A stretch of DNA of 64,000 nt from Scalesia atractyloides. Its lineage: Eukaryota; Streptophyta; Magnoliopsida; Asterales; Asteraceae. The position numbers and the translations under genes are program-made. Under the pieces are notes generated by a model. It saw only the letters and a list, made by a program, of their open reading frames with translations, searched no databases and was not told the origin of the DNA. The DNA is taken from contig CAMTDV010000027.1 in the NCBI GenBank assembly GCA_947069175.1, positions 40,251,369 to 40,315,368 of the forward strand, written 5' to 3'. How positions within the stretch are numbered: position 1 is the first letter of the stretch; each line of letters opens with the position of its first letter. Shown piece after piece: positions 57,851 to 64,000 of this stretch.

Positions 57851-59027
57851 CATATAGAACTTGTCCATGACTTATCCGGTTACCCGATATCACTGATATG
57901 CGTACGGTTAAGTATATGTAACTAGTTTACAGAAATTAACCGAAACAGGTTTAACCTTATCATTTTAATCTCAAAATCCAGAATGTTAATAGTTTACCCA
58001 TATTATACAAGTCAAGGTACTTGATGGGATTAAACTACATTCTATCCAATCATCGTTTAATCTAGCGTCATACATTTTGATCAAGTACGCTAGTCGGTTT
58101 AAGTCTATGACTTAAATAAGACCGTTAGTATTTAATTGGTTAGTTTATGCCCTGCACTTAGTACTCTTGTTTTTGGCTGAGTTATTAAAATTAAAGAACA
58201 CTAGCTCATGTAAATACTCTCGACTTAGTTCCCCTATACGGGCTTGGGTAACGGTAAATTATCACCACTTGGTCGGAAATGGGATCAATCGAACATCGGT
58301 TCGGGGCTAGTAAATCCGTATATTCTATTTTAATCAGTTTTGTTTGATAACTTAAACATCGGGGGTTAACTACCGTGTCCTTGATATCCTCGGCTCATTA
58401 CAATAGAAATGGCCACGACCTTAGCGCGGGTGTAGGCATACACCCGATAGACGCTCAATAATGCATTCCCACAAGGTTGGTAGGAATTGACTCCTTCGTG
58501 AGTCCAAAGTGGTGTGTACGTTAATTGTGTCTCGGTCTCCGCACTGGGCCCCGTATGTATGGACAAACATGTAAATCTGTTAACAAGGTTGGACGGTCAA
58601 TTAACCCAAATAAAAAGATTTTTGTGCTGATATGCACTTAAAACATTTTTGAAATGTTTTCAAAATGAGTCAGTTGGGTGTATTTACCAGCGAAAGCTGA
58701 CGTATTTTGAAAAGAAACTGCAGGTATAATACGAAAATAGGCCTGAGGTGCTCGGTAGTGATAGAGGATCTTGCAAATTCTAAATCTGTCCAAAGTCCGT
58801 TTTATATTCTTTCCATGTACAATTTATGATCCGCCTGTAGATCTTCTATTACGAGCCTGTATATTATTTTGTAATTCGAACATTCGGTTTGTAATAGTAA
58901 TTTTACTCCAAGACTTCCGTTGTGCCGTGTTTAATTGACTATGATGATTATCAACTGACGTCACGATACTCCCCACCCGGGCCCGCCGGTGTATGGATTT
59001 GGATTGGAAATCCGGGGTGTGACAGGT

Positions 59028-59040
59028 TGGTATCAGAGCC
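59028..59040 (+). other. Primer-binding site of element F
   Basis: TGGTATCAGAGCC, three bases after the LTR end, initiator-Met type. Confidence 0.85.
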
Positions 59041-59194
59041 AACATTTGAGAGAATTAAACACTAGCCTTTTGTGTTTAATCTCGAACTTGCACGAGCACA
59101 TTCCTTAAACTTCCGAGTCTAGGCATGGACCTAGGATTACTCATTTCATTATTTAATTATTAGTATTGTTTTTGAATTGATTTTTAACAGGAAA

Positions 59195-60284
59195 ATGCCG
59201 CCACGGGTACGAGGACAAAGGGGGAGAGGAAAAGGTCCAATGAAGGGAGGACCATCGGGGCACATTCCCCCTCAACCTCACAACTCAGATGCTCACCAAG
59301 AATCAGGAGATTCATCTCCTTGGCAACAAGCGAGATGTTCTGTCTCTCATAGACACTCGCCCTTTCCCAAAATTCTTACCACTCTCACCACTCCTATCAT
59401 TCACACCATGCCCATCATTCCCATTCACATTCTTACCATGAAGAATTTAACCCTAACCATTACTTTAACACGCCTCCAGCCGATCAAAATCAGTTGGACC
59501 AGCCAAACCCTATGGACGAGGACTCCGACCTGGAGATGTCGCCGTCGGGATCGAATACGCATCCCATTGAAATTTCAAGCGATTTGAATTCTTATGCTGG
59601 ATCGCCCTACCAAGGTCCTAATGAGTGGGACCAATATTGGAGCCAATTCACCTTCCCCCACACTCCTTCTCATCACTCTCAACCACCCCCTGTTCAAGAA
59701 GATGTCCACATGGAACCAGTGGACCAACCTCAACCACCACCTGAACCACCAAGAAGAAAGCGTGGAGCACGTATGTCGGTACGTGCCAGACAAAGGTCGG
59801 GATCGCTGCCACCTTTGCCCAACTCCTGCCCCACAATTCAAGAGGACCCAAAAATGGGTGGACCCTCTAATGTTTCACCTATAGTGGAACCAACGCCAAC
59901 ACCTGCTATTCAACCACCACCATCGGGTTATACTAACCCAATCCCCACATATCGAGACACGTCTGGATATGATCCTTTTAACACGTCTACATCAGTAGAC
60001 TATCAAGCATGGTGGCAAGACTCCTACATGAAGGCGGTTATGCACAACGCACTTTACCCGTCTCCTTTCCCACCTATTTATCCACCGACTGGATATCCAA
60101 CTTATGGTACCAGTACCCGGTTATGCCACAACCTCAACCACAACCTCCGCCACCACTTGAGGCCATTAATGAGGCCTTAGAAAGAATGAAAGAAATGCAG
60201 CAGCAAGCGGAGTAAACGGATAAGAAGACCAACAAATTCTTCAAGAAACTCTCCAAATTGGTCAAGGGAAAGAAGGACGAGTGA
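59195..60284 (+). pseudogene. Extra proline-rich ORF between PBS and gag of element F
   Basis: It starts MPPRVRGQRGRGKGPMKGG (basic, Gly/Arg-rich). A His/Ser-rich stretch, an acidic MDEDSDLEMSPSGS and a THPIEISSDLNS segment follow. Then come long Pro/Gln runs, RRKRGARMSVRARQ, a Tyr/Pro-rich region, the helix EAINEALERMKEMQQQAE and a basic end KFFKKLSKLVKGKKDE at 60284. It has no zinc knuckle and no capsid motif, so it is not the main gag. Frameshifts near 59365 and 60102 and a TAA at 60213-60215 break it. Similar proteins occur in daisy-family retroelements as hypothetical proteins (from memory); the function is unknown. A coiled-coil plus basic tail would allow RNA or membrane contact (inference). 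Confidence 0.6.
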
Positions 60285-60792
60285 AGTCTCTTCTAATAAT
60301 ATTTAGTCCCTCCGAGGACATTGTTATCCCTTTAGTCCCTGCGTGGACATTTTTATTTCTTAAAAGTCCTTGCATGGACAATTTATTTCATTTTCTAGTA
60401 TTGTAATTTCTAATTTGGAATTTAATGAAGTACTTTTGGAATTATATATAAGTATTCATCCTTTTGAAAACGAGCATCTCGATTTTACTCGAAATTTATG
60501 CTCTACTATATAATTCAAAAAGACCTTAATAGATTTGATTATGCCAAGTGGCGTAGACCACATATTGGCCAAGAAATGATAGTTAAGTACGAAGGGGTCT
60601 TCTGTCAGGATAGTTAAGGGAACTTATCCTTCTATCCAGAGGTAAGGGACTAGGTCCAAACCTCCAAGGTCGTTAAGGTCGAAGGTGACCGGGACCATTA
60701 ATCAATCATTAAGATACTCTTATGTTACATTAAGAAATGTTCATACTCCTGGTAGTGTGACTTGTGGAACCACACTAGCCATCAACGGGAAA
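60285..60792 (+). other. Spacer with TAGTCCYTSCRTGGACAT repeats
   Basis: Three short copies of AGTCCCTGCGTGGACATT-like sequence lie at about 60308-60382. Otherwise no gene is seen before the minisatellite. Confidence 0.5.
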
Positions 60793-61327
60793 GGCTGATA
60801 TGCCATATACATCTGATATGATGTAGGCCAATGTGCCCAATTTATGTTCAACAGGACACGCTGATATGCAATATACATCTGATATGATGTAGGCCAATGT
60901 GCCCAATTTATTTCCAACGGGACAGGCTGATATGCCATATACATCTGATATGATGTAGGCCAATGTACCCAATTTATGTCCAACGGGAAAGGCTGATATG
61001 CCATATACATCTGATATGATGTAGGCCAATGTGCCCAATTTATGTCCAACGGGACACGCTGATATGAAATATACATCTGATATGATGTAGGCCAATGTGC
61101 CCAATTTATTTTCAACGGGACAAGCTGATACGCCATATACATCTGATATGATGTAGGCCAATGTGCCCAATTTATGTCCAACGGGACAGGCTGATATGCC
61201 ATATGCATCTGATATGATGTAGGCCAATGTGCCCAATTTATGTCCAACGGGACAGGCTGATATGCCATATACATCTGATATGATGTAGGCCAAGATGCCT
61301 AAATTATATCCAAATGGACAGGCTGAT

Positions 61328-61335
<8 letters not shown>
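60793..61335 (+). repeat. 66-bp minisatellite, eight full units
   Basis: Units start (R)GCTGATATG at 60793, 60859, 60925, 60991, 61057, 61123, 61189 and 61255, exactly 66 bp apart, and a partial ninth at 61321. Because 66 is divisible by three, two minus-strand frames stay open across the array (60741-61274 and 60775-61437), encoding 22-residue repeats such as GISACPVGHKLGTLAYIISD. I take these frames as by-products. Confidence 0.9.

Positions 61336-61385
<50 letters not shown>
61336..61385. repeat. (AT)25 microsatellite
   Basis: About 50 bp of uninterrupted AT grow out of the ninth minisatellite unit at its ATATAC sequence. Confidence 0.9.
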
Positions 61386-61389
<4 letters not shown>

Positions 61390-61623
61390 GTTGTGACATT
61401 GCAATCCACTGTCCAATAATATATAGACTACGTCCAAATTGTAATTTGCCTATGATGGTCCTATTAAGACCTAGGCCATATATAGTTATGTAAGCCTAAG
61501 AGTTGTGATGTTATTCACACTAGTATTGGCAATGAATTGTTATATCCAATGTTGAAAGCCGTAATGGTTGATATACCATGGCTAAGTAAAGTTTTATTGG
61601 TATATAGAACCCAATACTTAAAG

Positions 61624-62912
61624 ATGGCTAACTCGAATGAAGCACAAAGTAGCCACATGAATCTTGAATCTAACAAAGTTGAAAACAAAATTATAGATGA
61701 TGAAAATTTTCAAGCTCGCATTGATGTGGCTATCGAAAAGGCCATGGGAAAGGCCATAGAAAGGCTAAGAGAGTCGAGTGCTACATGCTCTAGACATTAT
61801 CGGTTACCCTATCTTCAACTCGTAAGGAGAGCTCCGTTCACTCTTCCAATGCGAAGAGTGAACCAAAGAAAATAGATTTTACTGAAAAATCTCGTTCTGT
61901 TAAAGACGAATGTACCTATAAGTACTTTGTCTCCTGTAAGCCCCGAGACTTTAACGGGGAGAAAGGAGCTGTAGAAGCCCTAAAGTGGCTAGACGAGATG
62001 GAAACGATTGTAGATATCAGCAATTGTGCTGATAAGGATATGGTCAAGTACGTATCACAATCCTTCAAGGGCGATGCCCTAATATGGTGGAAAGCCCTGA
62101 TCCAGTCTACAGGTAAGATACACCTGTATAATTTGGGATGGTCCAAATTTGTGGACCTTGTTAAGGAAACTTACTGCCCACCCCATGAGGTGGAGAAATT
62201 AGAGACAGACTTTTTGTCTCTTTCAATGAAAAACCTAGACTGTCGGAAATACGTCTCCGATTTCAATTCCCTATCTAGGTTAGTTTCCTATTTGATCACC
62301 CCCGAATCCAAACGCATTGCGCGTTTTATAAATGGGTTGGCGCCCGAGATAAAGGGCATGGTAAAGGCTGCATAGCTTAATACCTATAGGTCTGCTGTAG
62401 ACCTATCTCTTTCCCTCACCCTTGATTGGGTAAGACAAAGGTCAGTTAGGACTGAAACTGATGGAAAGAGGAAACGGGAGGATAATAACTCCCAAAGATT
62501 TAAGAAGAAAGGAAATTTCGGGTTCAAGAAGAACCAGCACGCGTCTAATGACAAACCTCTGTGCAAGAACTGTAAATATAGGCATTGGGGACGGTGTAGC
62601 ATGAATCCACAAACAAAACCCTGTGGTATCTGCAAAAGAAAAGGGCATAAGACCTTAGATTGCAAGAATCTTAAGGATGCAGTTTGCTATAACTGCAATG
62701 AAAAAGGGCATATAACGTACAATCGCCCCAAGATACCTATAAGTAATGATGCAAAGCTTGGAGAGGCCAAGAAGGGGAATGCCCATGCTTTTCAAATGAA
62801 TGCCAGGGAGGCCGTTAATGACAATAACATCATAACAGGTACATTCCTCATTAACATTTTTTACGCTAGAGTTCTTTTCGATTCGGGAGCGGATAAATCA
62901 TTTGTTGACTAG
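61624..62912 (+). pseudogene. gag and start of protease of element F
   Basis: The gag starts MANSNEAQSSHMNLE at 61624. After a frame change near 61790 it shows YFVSCKPRDFNGEKGAVEAL, WLDEMETIVDISNC, ALIWWKALI and FINGLAPEIKGMVKA, typical Ty3 capsid blocks. A TAG follows at 62373-62375. The nucleocapsid has three knuckle-like motifs: CKNCKYRHWGRC (shortened), CGICKRKGHKTLDC (intact) and CYNCNEKGHITY with the last Cys lost. Protease LFDSGADKSFVD ends at a TAG (62910-62912). DSG replaces the DTG of A and B, which is also functional in this family. Confidence 0.8.
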
Positions 62913-64000
62913 AAGTTTAGTAAACTATTAAACTCACCCATAAGAACCCTAGATAAAACTTATGATGTAGAACTTGCTGATGGAACGATAGGAACAGCAT
63001 CTTCCGTTCTTGATGGATGCTTTATATCCATTAAGAATCATTTCATCCCTATCTCTCTTCTGCCAAGAAATTGGCGGGGTTCGATGTTGTCTTAGGCATG
63101 GATTGGTTATCTCATAACCAAGCCCGCATAGCCTGCGATAAGAAACTCATCGAAATCAAAACCTCATCTGGTGAAATGCTCACCATCCTCGGAGACTCAC
63201 ACTACGGATTGCTAGACAATGTGTCGTTATTTAAGGCATCCAAGTGTTTGAGGAAAGGTTGTGTGATCTACATAGCCCAAGTTACCATAAATGAGCCTAA
63301 GCCAAACATGGAGGACCTACCAGTCATCTCAGAATATCCGACGTATTCCCAGAAGAATTACCAAGCCTACCTCCAGACAGACAAGTGGAGTTCAAGATTG
63401 ATATCCTACCAAGGTCAGCACCTATAGCTAGAGCTCCATATAGGCTAGCACCAACGGAGATGAAGGAATTACGGACGCAGCTAGACGAACTCTTAGAGAA
63501 AGGCTTTATACAGCCTACTTCCTCACCATGGGGAGCTCCTATCATTTTCGTTAAAAAGAAAGACGGTTCCATGCGGATGTTCATTGACTACCGAGAGCTA
63601 AACAAGTTAACAATCAAGAATAGATATCCTCTGCCTAGGATCGATGATTTATTCGACCAACTTCAAGGGGCTAGTTACTTCTCCAAGATTGATCTGAGAT
63701 CTGGATATCACCAGCTGAAGGTTAGAAGTGAAGATGTTCCTAAAACTGCCTTCAGGACCCGATATGGTCACTTTGAATTCTTAGTGATGCCTTTTGGGCT
63801 CACAAATGCACTTGCAGCATTCATGGATCTCATGAATAGAGTCTGCAAGCCATATCTGGATAAGTTTGTCGTTGTCTTTATAGACGACATACTTATCTAC
63901 TCTCGTAATCAAGCCAATCACGAGAAACATCTTTGGTGCATCTTAGAACTACTAAGGTAGGAGAAGCTTTATACTAAATTCTCTAAGTGTGAGTTTTGGC
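62913..64000 (+). pseudogene. protease end and reverse transcriptase of element F, cut by window end
   Basis: The second half of the protease (63071-63300) shows GFDVVLGMDWLSHNQA. A one-base loss in an A-run just before it and another near 63341 change the frame. RT (63385-63960) has IARAPYRLAPTEMKEL, CGAPIIFVKKKDG-like WGAPIIFVKKKDG, DYRELNKLTIKNRYPLPRID, DLRSGYHQLKV, MPFGLTNALAAFMD and catalytic FIDDILIYSR. A TAG at 63958-63960 interrupts it, and EKLYTKFSKCEFW continues to the last base of the window. Confidence 0.85.

Larger units (their letters stand above)
55623..59024 (+). mobile_element. 5' LTR of element F
   Basis: It runs from TGTAACACCCTGTAAAATCG to GGGGTGTGACA, 3,402 bp. The TATA box is TATAAATAGG at 56431-56440. 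It contains GCCTCTGAGTGA repeats (55720-56060), a GC-rich hairpin (56231-56259) and CCTACTGAT modules (56990-57850). The preceding 5-mer GAAAA would be the TSD; the partner lies outside the window. Confidence 0.8.
55623..64000 (+). mobile_element. Element F: Tekay-like Ty3 element with extra ORF, truncated by window end
   Basis: Order: LTR, PBS, extra proline-rich ORF, 66-bp minisatellite, gag, protease, RT. RT motifs and PBS are of the Tekay type. All reading frames are broken. Integrase and the 3' LTR would be outside the window. Confidence 0.75.

Noticed and set aside
60741..61437. Two long minus-strand frames (177 and 220 codons) with 22-residue repeats
   Set aside because: They exist only because the 66-bp repeat period is a multiple of three; no promoter or family match, and they lie antisense in a retroelement.

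Overview
The window is a transposon-dominated stretch of a flowering-plant nuclear genome. It is AT-rich, with plant-type nested LTR retrotransposons, a MULE-like and a hAT-like DNA element, and remnants of two plant genes. The retroelement families resemble, from memory, ones common in Asteraceae (daisy family); this is inference. I see no intact host gene, no rRNA, no genuine tRNA and no CRISPR array.

Layout. 1-1840: 3' end of a Tat/Retand-type Ty3 element, with a broken antisense ORF that has its own TATA box, then an LTR. 2180-3390: decayed ORFs resembling the N-terminal part of MULE-associated Ulp1-type proteins. 3959-4048: a short fragment of a LEC1-type NF-YB gene. 4833-5517: a hAT-like non-autonomous element with TIRs and 8-bp TSD. 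7002-12053: a 5.05-kb MULE-like element with TIRs and TSD, carrying an intron-containing ATHILA-ORF1-like pseudogene and an ~815-bp fold-back made of three consecutive hairpins inside a fourth. 12278-13915: a clavaminate-synthase-like (Fe(II)/2-oxoglutarate dioxygenase) pseudogene on the minus strand with insertions in its intron. 14000-18814: repeat-rich relics and SINE-like pieces.

18815-29523: element A, a complete but dead Ty3 chromovirus (Tekay/Del-like) with 2.6-kb LTRs and TSD CATTA. 31078-32761: minus-strand 3' end of a SIRE/Maximus-like copia element (env-like ORF, PPT, LTR). 32968-55622: an older Athila/Tat-type Ty3 element C, cut into pieces by solo LTR E (34204-36026), element B (36469-47447, a second Tekay-like copy with TSD TATAT) and solo LTR D (48047-52078). 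55623-64000: element F, another Tekay-like element with a 3.4-kb LTR, an extra proline-rich ORF before gag, a 66-bp minisatellite, then gag, protease and RT running off the window end.

All retroelement reading frames seen carry stops or frameshifts, so none looks able to encode its own mobilisation. The most unusual structures are the nested fold-back at 9961-10772, the tRNA-like/SINE-like modules inside the LTRs of A and B, and a mosaic duplication in the leader of B that looks like a template switch between A-type and B-type RNAs.
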